Shown: piece after piece, positions 1 to 11,771 of the stretch
Position numbering within the stretch: position 1 is the stretch's first letter
Layout of the letters: the number at the start of each line of letters is the position of its first letter
Source of the DNA: Dehalococcoidia bacterium
Lineage (GTDB): Bacteria > Chloroflexota > Dehalococcoidia > GIF9 > UBA5629
Direction: 5' to 3'
Length of the DNA stretch: 43,342 nt
Assembly: GCA_016930155.1 (NCBI GenBank)
Contig: JAFGHL010000022.1
Coordinates: 1-43,342 of the forward strand
The notes under the pieces: generated by a model
The model's database searches: none
What the model was told of the DNA's origin: nothing
The model's input: only the letters and a program-made list of their open reading frames with translations
Translations under genes and position numbers: made by a program

Positions 1-2025
1 ACCTACGGCACCAATAACGAGTTCGGCTTCGATTACCTGCGCGACAACATGGTGCTGGATATGTCTCAGAAAGTGCAGTCGCCCATGAGCTATGCCATTG
101 TGGACGAGGTGGACAATATACTCATCGACGAGGCGCGCACACCGCTTATAATCAGCGGGCAGGCCGAGGAGGCCACCCAGAGATACTATATCTTCGCGCG
201 GCTGGTGTCGCAGCTGACTCCCGAGGATTACAAGGTCGAGGAGAGGGAACGGCAGGTCTACCTGTCGGAATCCGGCATAAACCGCATGGAGGGAATGTTG
301 CGCCGCGAGGGATTGCTCAAGGCGCCCAGCCTCTACGATCCATCTAACTATCATCTCAGCACGTTCATGGATAACGCACTCAAGGCGCAGGTGCTGTTCA
401 GGCGCGACAAGGACTACATGCTCAAGAACGGCGAGGTAATCATCGTGGATGAGTTTACCGGCAGGCTGACGTTCGGCCGGCGCTACTCGGAGGGGCTGCA
501 TCAGGCCATCGAGGCCAAGGAAAAGGTAAAGATACAGAAGGAGAGCATTACGCTGGCCACCATCACCTTCCAGAACTACTTCCGCCTTTACAGCAAGCTG
601 GCCGGCATGACGGGCACTGCGGCCACCGAGGCTGAGGAGCTTTTCAAGATATACAAACTTGACGTTGTGGTAATACCGACCAACAGGCCTATGGTACGGG
701 TGGACCACCAGGACCTGATCTATAAGGACGAGGACTCCAAGTTCAAGGCCATCGCCAATGAGATTGAGAAGCTGAGTAAGGAGGGCAAGCCGGTGCTGGT
801 CGGTACCGTCTCTATCGAGAAATCCGAACTTTTAGATGATCTGCTGATGCGCAGGGGCGTTCGGCACGAGATACTCAACGCCAAGTACCACGAGCGCGAA
901 GCTGAGATCATAAAGCAGGCCGGCAGGTTGGGCGCCGTGACCGTAGCAACCAATATGGCAGGGCGCGGCGTGGACATCATCCTGGGAGGCAAGCCGCCTC
1001 AGAAAGAGGATGGACAGGATGAGAAAGAGTCCCAGCGTAAATACGATGAATGGAAGCTGGAACACGAGAAGGTGCTGGAGCTGGGCGGATTGCATGTCAT
1101 CGGCACGGAAAGACACGAAGCCAGGCGCATCGATAACCAGCTGCGAGGCCGCGCCGGACGACAGGGCGACCCGGGGGCCTCGCAATTTTTTGTATCGCTC
1201 GAGGACGATATCGTCAAGCGCTTCGGCGGGGACCGCGTTAAAAGCGTGATGGAATGGGCCGGCATGGACGAGAATACGTCGATCGAACACCCCATGATCA
1301 GCAAGGCCATCGAGAACTCGCAGGTGAAAGTTGAGGCCTTCCACTTCGACATCCGCAAACATCTGGTCGATTACGACAATGTGGTCAACAAGCACAGGGA
1401 AGTCATTTACGGCGAGCGCGACAAGATACTGGCGGGGGCGGATCTCAAGGCTAATATCCTGGACATTGTCGAAAAGCAGATGGAACAGATCGTGGAGGAG
1501 CATTGCCACGGCTACGACGCGCCCGACCTTGAGGGCATACTGCAGGACGTAAAGGAGATATTGCCTCTTCCGGAAAACATCGCCGACATGCAATTGGATA
1601 AGCTGGGAAAGAAACAAATTGCCGGGAGGCTGATCGACTATACCCGCCAGGTGTACGATCTGAGGGAGAAAAACCAGGGCGCCGAGCAGATGAGATTACT
1701 TGAGCGCCTGGTCATGCTCAGGGTGATCGACGACCACTGGAAGGAGCACCTGACCGCCATGGACCACCTGCGCCAGAGCGTGGGGTTGCAGTCGGTCAGG
1801 CAGATCGATCCGCTGGTGGTCTACAAGAAAGAGGGAGGGGCTTATTTCGACAGCCTGATGGCAGGCATACAGCACGATATCGTGCATACGATTTTCAAGG
1901 TCAGCATCGAGAAGAAGGAGCTGCCTGCGCGCAGACCCTCACCGACGCCCGGTCAAAAGGTCGGCCGCAACGATCCCTGCCCCTGCGGCTCAGGCAAGAA
2001 ATACAAGCACTGCCACGGGAAATAG
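1..2025 (+). CDS. secA: Preprotein translocase ATPase SecA (5' end missing)
   Basis: SecA is the cytosolic motor ATPase that pushes unfolded preproteins through SecYEG. The frame is open from base 1, before the ATG at 49 used by the ORF track: the first codons give [17 protein letters not shown], a SecA hallmark in nucleotide-binding domain 1, so the gene runs in from the left and lacks its N-terminal part including Walker A. Visible are the Walker B region ([20 protein letters not shown], with N where most SecAs have S), the preprotein cross-linking region, NBD2 ([16 protein letters not shown] and [18 protein letters not shown]), the helical scaffold/wing, and a C-terminal zinc-binding SEC-C tail ([13 protein letters not shown]). 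The stop is TAG, with a hairpin repeat just beyond. The identification is secure. Confidence 0.99.
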   Translation, partial: TYGTNNEFGFDYLRDNMVLDMSQKVQSPMSYAIVDEVDNILIDEARTPLIISGQAEEATQRYYIFARLVSQLTPEDYKVEERERQVYLSESGINRMEGMLRREGLLKAPSLYDPSNYHLSTFMDNALKAQVLFRRDKDYMLKNGEVIIVDEFTGRLTFGRRYSEGLHQAIEAKEKVKIQKESITLATITFQNYFRLYSKLAGMTGTAATEAEELFKIYKLDVVVIPTNRPMVRVDHQDLIYKDEDSKFKAIANEIEKLSKEGKPVLVGTVSIEKSELLDDLLMRRGVRHEILNAKYHEREAEIIKQAGRLGAVTVATNMAGRGVDIILGGKPPQKEDGQDEKESQRKYDEWKLEHEKVLELGGLHVIGTERHEARRIDNQLRGRAGRQGDPGASQFFVSLEDDIVKRFGGDRVKSVMEWAGMDENTSIEHPMISKAIENSQVKVEAFHFDIRKHLVDYDNVVNKHREVIYGERDKILAGADLKANILDIVEKQMEQIVEEHCHGYDAPDLEGILQDVKEILPLPENIADMQLDKLGKKQIAGRLIDYTRQVYDLREKNQGAEQMRLLERLVMLRVIDDHWKEHLTAMDHLRQSVGLQSVRQIDPLVVYKKEGGAYFDSLMAGIQHDIVHTIFKVSIEKKELPARRPSPTPGQKVGRNDPCPCGSGKKYKHCHGK

Positions 2026-2042
2026 TCCCGTCCCATTATTGC

Positions 2043-2083
2043 GGGCGGGTTTAAAACCCGCCCCTACGTTTAGGCTGTAGGGG
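2043..2083. repeat. Overlapping inverted repeats between convergent genes (GTAGGGGC-type hairpin element)
   Basis: Two inverted repeats share a CCC. The first is GGGCGGGTTT / AAACCCGCCC (2043-2063, one central base). The second is CCCCTAC, nine bases, GTAGGGG (2061-2083). They cannot both form at once. There is no T-tract, but the position between the stops of secA and the acyl-CoA synthetase suits a bidirectional terminator. Read on the minus strand it contains TAAACGTAGGGGCG followed by a stem-loop closing in CGCCCG, which closely matches the element before coaBC. Confidence 0.7.
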
Positions 2084-2090
2084 CTCCACC

Positions 2091-3782
2091 TCACACGGCC
2101 TTCTGTTTTTTTGCCTCTTCTTCCTGCAAAATGCGGCGCATGATCTTGCCGACCATCGACTTGGGCAATTCGGTCCTGAACTCCACATGCTTCGGCACCT
2201 TATAGGCGGTCAGGCGTTCTTTGCAGAAAGCCTGAATATCCTGCGCGGTGCATGTCTGGTCCGGCTTCAGGACGATCCAGGCTTTGACGGCCTCGCCCTG
2301 GACATCGTCCCTCACTCCGGCGACGCTCACCTCCAGCACGGCCGGATGCTGTGCGATAACCTCTTCCACCTCGCCCGGGTATACCTGGTGGCCGCTGGGT
2401 TTGATCAGCTCCTTCTTGCGTGAGGTGATAAAAAGATATCCGTCCTCGTCCAGGTGGCCGATATCGCCGGTATACTGCCACTCGCCGCGGAACATCTCGG
2501 CGGTGGCATCGGGACGGTTCCAGTAACCTTGCATCAGATGCGGGGCTTTCACGATGACCTCGCCGTCCTCGCCCGTTTTCAGTTCCTGTGTGCCGGTGTC
2601 GATATCGACGATCTTCATCTCCACATCCGGCGTGGGCATGCCTACCGAGCCCTCCTTCCATTTCCCCACAACGGGGCCCATGACCAGTATGCCGGATTCA
2701 GTCAGGCCATAGGCTTCCACGATCTTGCCCCCCGTCAGCGCCTCCCATCTTTTCTTGGTATCCACCAGCAGCGGGGCGGCCGCGGTAATACACATCTTGA
2801 GGTTGCTGAAATCTATTTTGCCTGATTTTACATCGGGATGGTTCATGAGGGCGATAAAGAGCGTTGCTACCCCCGGGAAGAAGGTCGGCCTGGTCTTTTT
2901 AAAGGTTGTCAGCAGATCCTTGATGTCGCGCGGATTGGGTATCAGCACAATGGGTACCGGTGGATTTACGATTGTAGAGATTAGTATCCAGTTGCCCGCG
3001 CCGTGGAAGATGGGCATCAATAAAACAGCTTTATCAACCCAGCCCTTAAGTATGGGCGAGCACCAGGCGCGAATCTGCATGGCGTTCATGACGATGCCTT
3101 GATGTGAATGCATAACACCTTTGGGGGCGCCCGTCGTGCCTCCGCTGAAAAGTATCAGTGCGGTATCGGCAGGCTCCACTTTGACGTCCGGCAGCGGCGA
3201 ATCGGCGTATTTACGCATGATCTCCTGCAGCCAGAGGTCGCCTGGCTGCAGTTCGATCCTGTGTCCCCCCTTCTTCTCCATCAGCAGAGTGAACATGGCC
3301 CGCATGAAGGGGCTCAGGTATTCCTTGATGGAGGTGGCTATGACCGTTTTCACCTTTGTTTTCGGTTGGACTTTCTTAACCTGGCTATAAAAAGGCGTCA
3401 GCACGATAACGGTCTCGGCGCCGCTGTCCTTGAGAGCGTGAATCAGCTCATCTTCCGAGTACAGCGGATTGACCTGCGCCGTGATGCCGCCTGCCTTCCA
3501 TACAGCGAACTGGCTGATTATTATCTGTGGGCAGTTGGGCATGATCAGGGCAACACGGTCGCCCTTCTTTACGCCTGTACCCGCCAGCGCCTTCGCCAGT
3601 GTGTCCACATACTCCGCAAACTGACGGTAGGATATGGTATTGCCTTTGAACCAGATCATCATGTGATCCGGGTTCTGGCTGGCGTTCTCCTCGATGACCT
3701 TGAGCAGCGTGATGTCGGGATAGGGTTGCAGACTGTGTGCTACACCTTTGTCGTAGTTTTTCAACCAGGGATAATCGGCCAC
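2091..3782 (-). CDS. AMP-forming acyl-CoA synthetase (long-chain fatty-acid-CoA ligase type)
   Basis: A 563-residue ANL-superfamily adenylating enzyme, expected to activate a carboxylic acid (probably a fatty acid) with ATP and CoA to acyl-CoA, AMP and PPi. The phosphate-binding A3 motif reads FSGGTTGAPKGVMHSH, where the usual form is TSGTTGxPKG. The AYGLTESG motif, the YTGDIGHLDEDGYLFITSRKKELIK hinge and the C-terminal catalytic-lysine region (PKSMVGKIMRR) are present. No signal peptide or membrane segment is evident. The start is GTG, supported by GAGGAGGT five bases upstream. It is convergent with secA and divergent from polX. The exact substrate cannot be read from the sequence. Confidence 0.93.
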   Translation of the reverse strand: MADYPWLKNYDKGVAHSLQPYPDITLLKVIEENASQNPDHMMIWFKGNTISYRQFAEYVDTLAKALAGTGVKKGDRVALIMPNCPQIIISQFAVWKAGGITAQVNPLYSEDELIHALKDSGAETVIVLTPFYSQVKKVQPKTKVKTVIATSIKEYLSPFMRAMFTLLMEKKGGHRIELQPGDLWLQEIMRKYADSPLPDVKVEPADTALILFSGGTTGAPKGVMHSHQGIVMNAMQIRAWCSPILKGWVDKAVLLMPIFHGAGNWILISTIVNPPVPIVLIPNPRDIKDLLTTFKKTRPTFFPGVATLFIALMNHPDVKSGKIDFSNLKMCITAAAPLLVDTKKRWEALTGGKIVEAYGLTESGILVMGPVVGKWKEGSVGMPTPDVEMKIVDIDTGTQELKTGEDGEVIVKAPHLMQGYWNRPDATAEMFRGEWQYTGDIGHLDEDGYLFITSRKKELIKPSGHQVYPGEVEEVIAQHPAVLEVSVAGVRDDVQGEAVKAWIVLKPDQTCTAQDIQAFCKERLTAYKVPKHVEFRTELPKSMVGKIMRRILQEEEAKKQKAV

Positions 3783-3787
3783 TGCTT

Positions 3788-3795
3788 ACCTCCTC
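3788..3795 (-). promoter_or_regulatory. Shine-Dalgarno of the acyl-CoA synthetase
   Basis: On the minus strand the sequence is GAGGAGGT-AAGCA-GTG, a near-perfect ribosome binding site with five-base spacing. It fixes the GTG at 3782 as the start codon. Confidence 0.85.
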
Positions 3796-3804
3796 GTCAT
3801 ATTA

Positions 3805-3833
3805 TTGCCGGTTAGGCTCGAATCAGGTATAGA
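3805..3833 (+). promoter_or_regulatory. Candidate sigma-70 promoter for polX
   Basis: TTGCCG (3805-3810), 17 bases, then TATAGA (3828-3833), about 40 bases before the polX GTG. Each hexamer matches four of six consensus positions, so this is only a plausible candidate. Confidence 0.4.
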
Positions 3834-3874
3834 TTATAGCATGAATACAGGATTCACATGGTAAAATAATCCTT

Positions 3875-5596
3875 GTGAAAAACGCGGAAATAGCAACAGT
3901 TTTTGAGAATATAGCCGACCTGCTCGAGCTCAAAGGTGAAAACAGGTTCAAGATACGCGCCTATGCGCGCGCCGCCGAGACCATCAGTCATCTGCCCGAG
4001 GAGATGGAATTGATGCACGAGGAGGGCAGGGATTTCCGGGACATTGCGGGCATTGGCGATGCCATCGCAGCCAAGTCGGTGGAGCTTATCGCCACAGGCC
4101 GGCTGAGGTTTTATGAAGAGTTGAAGGCCAGCCTGCCCGAGGGGATTATCAGTCTGATGGACATACCCGGCATCGGTCCCAGGACCGCATACAGGCTGGC
4201 CACCGAACTGGGTGTGGGAACCGTTGACCAGCTCGAGGCGGCCATCAGGGACGGCCGGGTGGCCGGGCTGGAAAGGATGGGAGATAAGACGGCCGCCAAT
4301 ATACTGCGCGCCATCGCAGCCTTCAGGCGCAAAGACAGGCGCATCCCCCTGGGAGAAGCCCTGCCGATGGTCGAGGAGGTGTTAGGCGCATTGCAGGCCG
4401 TGCCGGGTGTGCTCAACCTCACCCCTGCCGGCAGCCTGCGCAGGTTTAAGGAGACCGTTGGCGATATCGACCTGATGGGTACGGCAGATGACCCGGAGTC
4501 AGTTATCGCAGCCTTTATCTCGCTGCCGCAGGTGAGGGAGGTGCTGGCAAAAGGACCTACCAAGGCCAGCGTGATCTTGCCGGGAGGGCTGCAGGCCGAC
4601 CTGCGCATGGTGGAGCACGCCGATTTTGGATCGCTGCTGCAGCATTTCACCGGCAGCAAGCAGCATAATGTCACGCTGCGCACCTGGGCGCAAAAAAAGG
4701 GCTTCAGCCTCAGCGAGTACGGCATCACCGATATTAAGACCGGCGGCGTGCAGAGATTTGATCATGAGGACTCATTTTATGCTTACCTTGGATTGCAGTT
4801 CATCCCTCCCGAGATCAGGGAGGATATGGGCGAGATCGATCTGGCGGAGAGGAACGCGATCCCCGAACTGATCGAGCAAAAACATATAAAAGGTGACATG
4901 CACACGCATACCGTCGGCAGCGACGGTATAGACACTATCGAAGCTATGGCGGCCGCAGCCAGGGAGCTGGGTTACCAGTACCTGGCAATTACCGATCACT
5001 CCAGCGGGCGCAATATCGGCAGCGACAGGAAGCTGGACCGGGTCGCCAGGCAAACAGCCGAGATAAAAAGGCTCAATTCCTTATCTGCCGGACCGTATCT
5101 GCTCAACGGTGTCGAGGTGGATATAAAAGCGGACGGCAGCCTGGACCTCCCCGATGATATTCTGGCTGAGATGGATATCGTCATAGCCTCGGTTCATTCG
5201 TCCTTCTTGCAGGCCAGGGATGTGATGACCCGGCGTATCGTCGGAGCGATCAAGAATCCTAATGTGGACATGGTAGCCCACCCCACCTGCCGTAAGATAG
5301 GTGAGCGCGATCCGGTGGATGTCGACCTGGAGGCCGTGTATAGCGCCGCCGTAAAGCATGGTAAAGCTCTGGAGATAAATGCCATCCCCGACCGGCTGGA
5401 TCTCAAGGATATTCACGCCTATCGCGCGCGCGAACTGGGGGTGACCCTGGCCATTGGCACGGATGCTCATGCCGTGTACCACCTCGGTTTCATGAAGTTC
5501 GGCATCGGCGTGGCGCGAAGGGCATGGTGCCGTCCCGGTGATATCTTAAATACCAGGCCTTTGAACGAAATGCTGGCTTTCCTGCACAGGGATTAG
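3875..5596 (+). CDS. polX: DNA polymerase/3'-5' exonuclease PolX
   Basis: A bacterial family X polymerase of 573 residues, close to the usual ~570. These repair enzymes fill short gaps and carry a 3'-5' exonuclease in a PHP domain. In order: an N-terminal 8-kDa-like helical domain (about 1-85); helix-hairpin-helix segments including DIPGIGPRTA (about 96-105); the nucleotidyltransferase motif GSLRRFKETVGDIDLM (about 187-201) with the GS and DxD metal ligands; and a C-terminal PHP domain from about 340 beginning GDMHTHTVGSDG, with further metal ligands in ITDHSSG, VHSSF, VAHPTCR and IGTDAH. The start is GTG with no clear Shine-Dalgarno. Base-excision repair is inferred from the family. Confidence 0.96.
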   Translation: MKNAEIATVFENIADLLELKGENRFKIRAYARAAETISHLPEEMELMHEEGRDFRDIAGIGDAIAAKSVELIATGRLRFYEELKASLPEGIISLMDIPGIGPRTAYRLATELGVGTVDQLEAAIRDGRVAGLERMGDKTAANILRAIAAFRRKDRRIPLGEALPMVEEVLGALQAVPGVLNLTPAGSLRRFKETVGDIDLMGTADDPESVIAAFISLPQVREVLAKGPTKASVILPGGLQADLRMVEHADFGSLLQHFTGSKQHNVTLRTWAQKKGFSLSEYGITDIKTGGVQRFDHEDSFYAYLGLQFIPPEIREDMGEIDLAERNAIPELIEQKHIKGDMHTHTVGSDGIDTIEAMAAAARELGYQYLAITDHSSGRNIGSDRKLDRVARQTAEIKRLNSLSAGPYLLNGVEVDIKADGSLDLPDDILAEMDIVIASVHSSFLQARDVMTRRIVGAIKNPNVDMVAHPTCRKIGERDPVDVDLEAVYSAAVKHGKALEINAIPDRLDLKDIHAYRARELGVTLAIGTDAHAVYHLGFMKFGIGVARRAWCRPGDILNTRPLNEMLAFLHRD

Positions 5597-5621
5597 GCCG
5601 ATATGACAAAACTGGGAAAAT

Positions 5622-6319
5622 ATGGTGACGTCAATGCAACAGGATAAAGACCAGGCCTGGAATGCGGCAGCGCTGGCTGGCGATGCGCGCGCCATCCAGC
5701 ACCTAAGGGAACAGCTGAAGGCCGGCAGGAATTGGTATACCGCGCTGCTTGAGGCCATTGTCATGTGGCGCAGCCCCGAGGAGGAGTACAAAGGGGAACG
5801 TTACCTTTACCTGATAGGCGGAGAGGCCTTCGACTGGCTGCGGTTGGCGGAGCGGCTTTGCGATGAGATAAGCGATTCGGTACCGGAAGATGAGATGAGC
5901 AATTTGCTCTTTTTCGACCGGCCTCCTTTCGAAATAAGCAAGCAGGAATTCAAGGCGGCGCTGGGACCGGCCAAGTATCGCGCTTACCTGAACTACCTCT
6001 ACGGCGTCCTGATAGAACAGGCTCTGCTGCTGGCTACCATCTACGAGGTCCGGAAGGCCAGCGTGGTCCCGCTTGTACCCGAGGAAGAGGCTGTCAGGGC
6101 TTATAAGAAGATCTATCGCGCGGAGCTAAGCGACCTGTTGAGCAGGTTCCAGAAAGACATGAAGTACCCGCACCGCAAATCTCTGACGCTGACCGAGCTG
6201 AAGGAGTTCACCTACTGGCTCTTCCGCTACAGGGTGAAGACCAGCGAGAAATCGAGGGTGGCCAGCGACACCAAGAAAGCGCTGCTGCTGATGTACCGCA
6301 AAATGTCCAACCGCAAGCC

Positions 6320-6323
<4 letters not shown>
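5622..6323 (+). CDS. Conserved hypothetical protein, soluble, mostly helical
   Basis: I do not recognise this 233-residue protein. It is rich in charged and helix-forming residues, with no signal peptide, transmembrane segment, cysteine cluster or nucleotide-binding motif. The C-terminal third is strongly basic (for example YRKMSNRKP at the end), which could suit nucleic-acid or partner binding, but that is speculation. It follows polX by 25 bases and is probably cotranscribed. The annotated ATG (5622) has a GGGA about 9 bases upstream; a second ATG at 5634 is possible. Its TAA overlaps the valS stop codon on the other strand. Confidence 0.75.
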
Positions 6324-8977
<2,654 letters not shown>

Positions 8978-8994
8978 GTATAACCCCGCGTTTA

Positions 8995-9630
8995 TTAAAT
9001 ATCCTCGTCGGGTTTCGGCAGTTTAAATATCCAAGCAACGACCCGGTGGGCAACGCCTATCAAGAGCCACGAATAAACTGCAAGATTGGCATTGATGAAA
9101 GCCAGCCCGATCGAAAGGGCGAACCAGCCCGGCGCAATAAGGTTCATTATTATACCGCGCCTGACCCATGCCGGGCCAAGCTTTGCGTCAACCAGCTTGC
9201 GGCGGGTCGCGTATATCCATAGCCCGGTGGCTGTGAAGCCGGCGCATGCCATATTAGCGGCATAGAGAACGACGCTGGCTGTCTCCTCGAAATCGCTCAA
9301 AACGCCGGTGGAGAAGGGGATAAGCACGATGAACATGAGGAAGAGGAGGTTGAGCCAGAGCAATCCCGTATCGTACTTGCGGATAACGCGGAACTGGCGC
9401 ACGTGGACAATCCAGTAAAGCCCGATAACCACGAAGCTGATGAGGAAAGCCAGGTACTTGGGCCAAAGCTCCAGCAGCGCCTGCGGCACATCCGCCCTGG
9501 AGGTGCCGTAAGGCAGCACGATATTCAGTATAAGCAGGGTTATGGCGAATGCGAATATTCCGTCGCTTAAGGAGAGCAGGCGTCCCAGGATTTTTTCGTG
9601 GTTCGGGGAAATTCTTTCATTCGATTCCAT
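8995..9630 (-). CDS. TMEM175-family (DUF1211) membrane protein, putative K+ channel
   Basis: A 211-residue integral membrane protein with about six hydrophobic segments. The first contains LSDGIFAFAITLLIL, matching the family signature (F/L)SDGxFAxAxTLL that lines the pore in bacterial TMEM175 channels. Members so far studied are weakly selective potassium channels working as tetramers; that role is inferred here. It ends with a soluble LPKPDEDI tail. It sits between coaBC and valS on the same strand, 17 bases before valS. No regulatory domain is attached. Confidence 0.85.
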   Translation of the reverse strand: MESNERISPNHEKILGRLLSLSDGIFAFAITLLILNIVLPYGTSRADVPQALLELWPKYLAFLISFVVIGLYWIVHVRQFRVIRKYDTGLLWLNLLFLMFIVLIPFSTGVLSDFEETASVVLYAANMACAGFTATGLWIYATRRKLVDAKLGPAWVRRGIIMNLIAPGWFALSIGLAFINANLAVYSWLLIGVAHRVVAWIFKLPKPDEDI

Positions 9631-9685
9631 GGTCAGGTTATCTAAGCACGCGGTTTTCCTGAATCTTTGCAGGTACTGACAGTCT

Positions 9686-10876
9686 CTATTTCAAAACTCC
9701 GCGCAGTTTATCAAGTACCCTGTCCGCCACCTCATCCTTGGGCATGAGGGGCAATTCATCAACCTTGCCTTTGCCGTCGATGATGGTCACGCGGTTGGTC
9801 TCTGTGCCGAAGCCACAGTCCTTCTCGGTGATATCATTGGCCACAATAAAATCCAGTCCTTTTCTTTTGACCTTATCTCTGGCGTTGGCGATCAGATCGC
9901 GGCTCTCGGCTGCGAAACCAACGCGTATGAAGTTGCCCCTGACCTCGTTAAGTATATCGGGAGTTTTCTCCAGTTCAACGGTCAGTTCGCTCATCTCCTG
10001 GCGCTTGATCTTCTGTGAGGCGGCCTTGACCGGCCGGAAGTCGGCCACGGCGGCGGCCATGATCAGCGCATCGGTCTTTTTCACAGAGTCCTGAACGGCC
10101 TTTAACATCTCTTCAGCCGTCCTGACGCTTATAACCTTGACACCGGGAGGCGCGGCAAGTGTGGTGGGAGCGCTGATAAGGGTTATATCCGCTCCGCGAT
10201 TGCGTGCCGCTTCAGCGATTGCGTAGCCCATCTTGCCCGATGAGTGGTTGGTCAGGCAGCGGACAGGATCCACCGGCTCCTGCGTACCACCGGCGGTGAC
10301 CACGATATGTCTGCCTGCCAGGTCGCCCTTCCTGCCGAGCACCTGCAGGGTAATGCCGAATATCTCGTCCAGCGACGTGAGACGTCCCAGTCCCATCTTG
10401 CCCGAGGCCAGCCTTCCGCGCGCCGGGCCGACGAAGGTGAAACCGCGCTTTACCAGCCTGGCTACGTTTTCCCGTGTGATTGAGTTGGACCACATGTTGT
10501 CGTTCATGGCCGGTGCGATGACGATGGGCGCCCTGGTGGCCAGCACTGTGCAGGAGATCATATCGTCGGCCATGCCGCAGGCTATTTTGGCTATGATGTT
10601 GGCGGTCGCCGGCGCGATCAGGACGACATCGGCGGCCTCGGCCAGCGCCACATGCTCGACACTGAACTCGGAGGCAATGTCCCACATGGTGGTGACCACC
10701 GGCCGCCCTGTGATATTGCGGAATGTGAGAGGTGAGATAAATTGCTGCGCCGATTCCGTCATTATGACATTGACACAGAAGCCTTCAGTGGTGAAACGGC
10801 TGGCAAGCTCGGCCGCCTTATAAGCGGCGATGCTGCCGGTTACGCCCAGTACAATGGTTTTTATTTTATTTACCAT
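9686..10876 (-). CDS. coaBC: Bifunctional phosphopantothenoylcysteine decarboxylase / phosphopantothenate-cysteine ligase
   Basis: It catalyses two CoA-biosynthesis steps: joining 4'-phosphopantothenate to cysteine (CTP-dependent, CoaB) and FMN-dependent decarboxylation to 4'-phosphopantetheine (CoaC). The N-terminal flavoprotein half has GVTGSIAAYKAAEL and the substrate motif PAMNDNMW. The CoaB half begins near GGTQEPVDPVR and includes NHSSGKMG and the lysine-rich CTP region. The ORF track starts eight codons upstream at TTG. I prefer the ATG at 10876 because the family starts directly before this first beta strand. It gives 396 residues, normal for the family. A hairpin repeat sits just upstream and may touch the ribosome binding site. 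coaX is the next gene upstream. Confidence 0.96.
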   Translation of the reverse strand: MVNKIKTIVLGVTGSIAAYKAAELASRFTTEGFCVNVIMTESAQQFISPLTFRNITGRPVVTTMWDIASEFSVEHVALAEAADVVLIAPATANIIAKIACGMADDMISCTVLATRAPIVIAPAMNDNMWSNSITRENVARLVKRGFTFVGPARGRLASGKMGLGRLTSLDEIFGITLQVLGRKGDLAGRHIVVTAGGTQEPVDPVRCLTNHSSGKMGYAIAEAARNRGADITLISAPTTLAAPPGVKVISVRTAEEMLKAVQDSVKKTDALIMAAAVADFRPVKAASQKIKRQEMSELTVELEKTPDILNEVRGNFIRVGFAAESRDLIANARDKVKRKGLDFIVANDITEKDCGFGTETNRVTIIDGKGKVDELPLMPKDEVADRVLDKLRGVLK

Positions 10877-10884
10877 GTTTCTTT

Positions 10885-10918
10885 CTCGGGCACACCTCAA
10901 GGTACGCCCCTATGTTTA
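10885..10918 (-). repeat. GTAGGGGC-type hairpin element before coaBC
   Basis: On the minus strand TAAACATAGGGGCG is followed by a stem-loop closing in TGCCCG. GGGCGTACCT pairs with AGGTGTGCCC over ten positions if two G-U pairs are allowed, with a two-base turn that would open in practice. The segment matching 2059-2072 is identical at 13 of 14 bases. It ends about 10 bases before the coaBC ATG, so it could affect translation of coaBC. Confidence 0.55.
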
Positions 10919-10927
10919 AATTTATGA

Positions 10928-11695
10928 TTAGTCCCTGTTCATATTATAAATCAGGCGGAGGCCGATAAGGGTAAGGTCCGGGTTGACGATCTCTATGACG
11001 CTGGTGGCCTGCGGGGCCATGGTGGCGAAGCCGCCTGTTGCTACCACTCTGGCTTTCTCATCCAGTTCGGCCTGAATACGTTGTACCAGCCCTTCTATCA
11101 GCCCTATATACCCGAACAATATGCCCGATTGCATGGCGGCTACGGAGTTGCGGCCGATGGCCTTCTTGGGGATAGCCAGCTCGATCCTGGGTAATACCGC
11201 AGTGCGGGTGAACAACGCCTCGGTGGCGATGGCTATGCCCGGCGCAATGGCGCCGCCGATGTAGCGGCCGTCCTTTGAAACGACGTCGAAAGTGGTTGCG
11301 GTGCCCATGTCGATTACGATGACCGGTCCTCCATAGAGGTTATGGGCTGCGACAGCATTGACGATGCGGTCGGGCCCTACCTCCCGCGGGTTGTCCATAT
11401 CGATGCGGACGCCCGTCTTGACGCCGGCCTCCACGATAAGGGGAGCCTTCTTGAGGAAGCTCTTGCACACCTGCTCGAAGACGATCAGCATGGGAGGAAC
11501 CACGCTGCATACGACGACATCCTTGATCTGCGACCCTGTCACCCCCCGCCGTTCCATCAGGGACAGCATCAGATGAGCGTATTCGTCCGATGTGCGGTGG
11601 ATGGCGGTGGAGACACGCCAGGTCGTCTTGATCTTGTCCCCGTCAAAGGCGCCGAACGTAACATTAGTATTGCCTATATCGATCGCCAGCAGCAT
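10928..11695 (-). CDS. coaX: Type III pantothenate kinase
   Basis: CoaX phosphorylates pantothenate with ATP in the first step of CoA synthesis; type III enzymes belong to the ASKHA fold, need a monovalent cation and resist CoA feedback. The 255 residues begin MLLAIDIGNTNVTFGAFDGD, the phosphate-1 motif. The catalytic Asp lies in the GPDRIVNAVAA region, followed by VIVIDMGTATTFDVV (phosphate-2) and GGAIAPGIAIATEALF. The coaX-coaBC pairing on one strand (51 bases apart) places three CoA steps together. The ATG start is unambiguous. Confidence 0.97.
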   Translation of the reverse strand: MLLAIDIGNTNVTFGAFDGDKIKTTWRVSTAIHRTSDEYAHLMLSLMERRGVTGSQIKDVVVCSVVPPMLIVFEQVCKSFLKKAPLIVEAGVKTGVRIDMDNPREVGPDRIVNAVAAHNLYGGPVIVIDMGTATTFDVVSKDGRYIGGAIAPGIAIATEALFTRTAVLPRIELAIPKKAIGRNSVAAMQSGILFGYIGLIEGLVQRIQAELDEKARVVATGGFATMAPQATSVIEIVNPDLTLIGLRLIYNMNRD

Positions 11696-11722
11696 AGTAA
11701 TTCATTATGACATAAATGAGCC

Positions 11723-11736
11723 TGTCATTGCGAGCG
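11723..11736. repeat. Fragment of a TGTCATTGCGAGC-type intergenic repeat
   Basis: TGTCATTGCGAGCG in the 76-base gap between coaX and nnrE/nnrD matches the head of an intergenic repeat I recall from many bacterial genomes. Only the first arm is recognisable, so this is a degenerate remnant or chance. Confidence 0.35.
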
Positions 11737-11771
11737 CTTAATCACGCTGTTCTTTCGGCAGGGGTGTAGCT

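Noticed and set aside
832-1617. 261-residue ORF antisense to secA
   Set aside because: It lies wholly within a conserved secA coding frame, has no family resemblance and no plausible ribosome site. It is a shadow of codon usage.
3108-3815. 235-residue plus-strand ORF over the acyl-CoA synthetase
   Set aside because: It is antisense to a clear ANL enzyme and shows no motifs.
5602-5646. Short ORF of 14 codons between polX and the unknown gene
   Set aside because: Too short, no ribosome site of note, and overlapping the start of the following gene.
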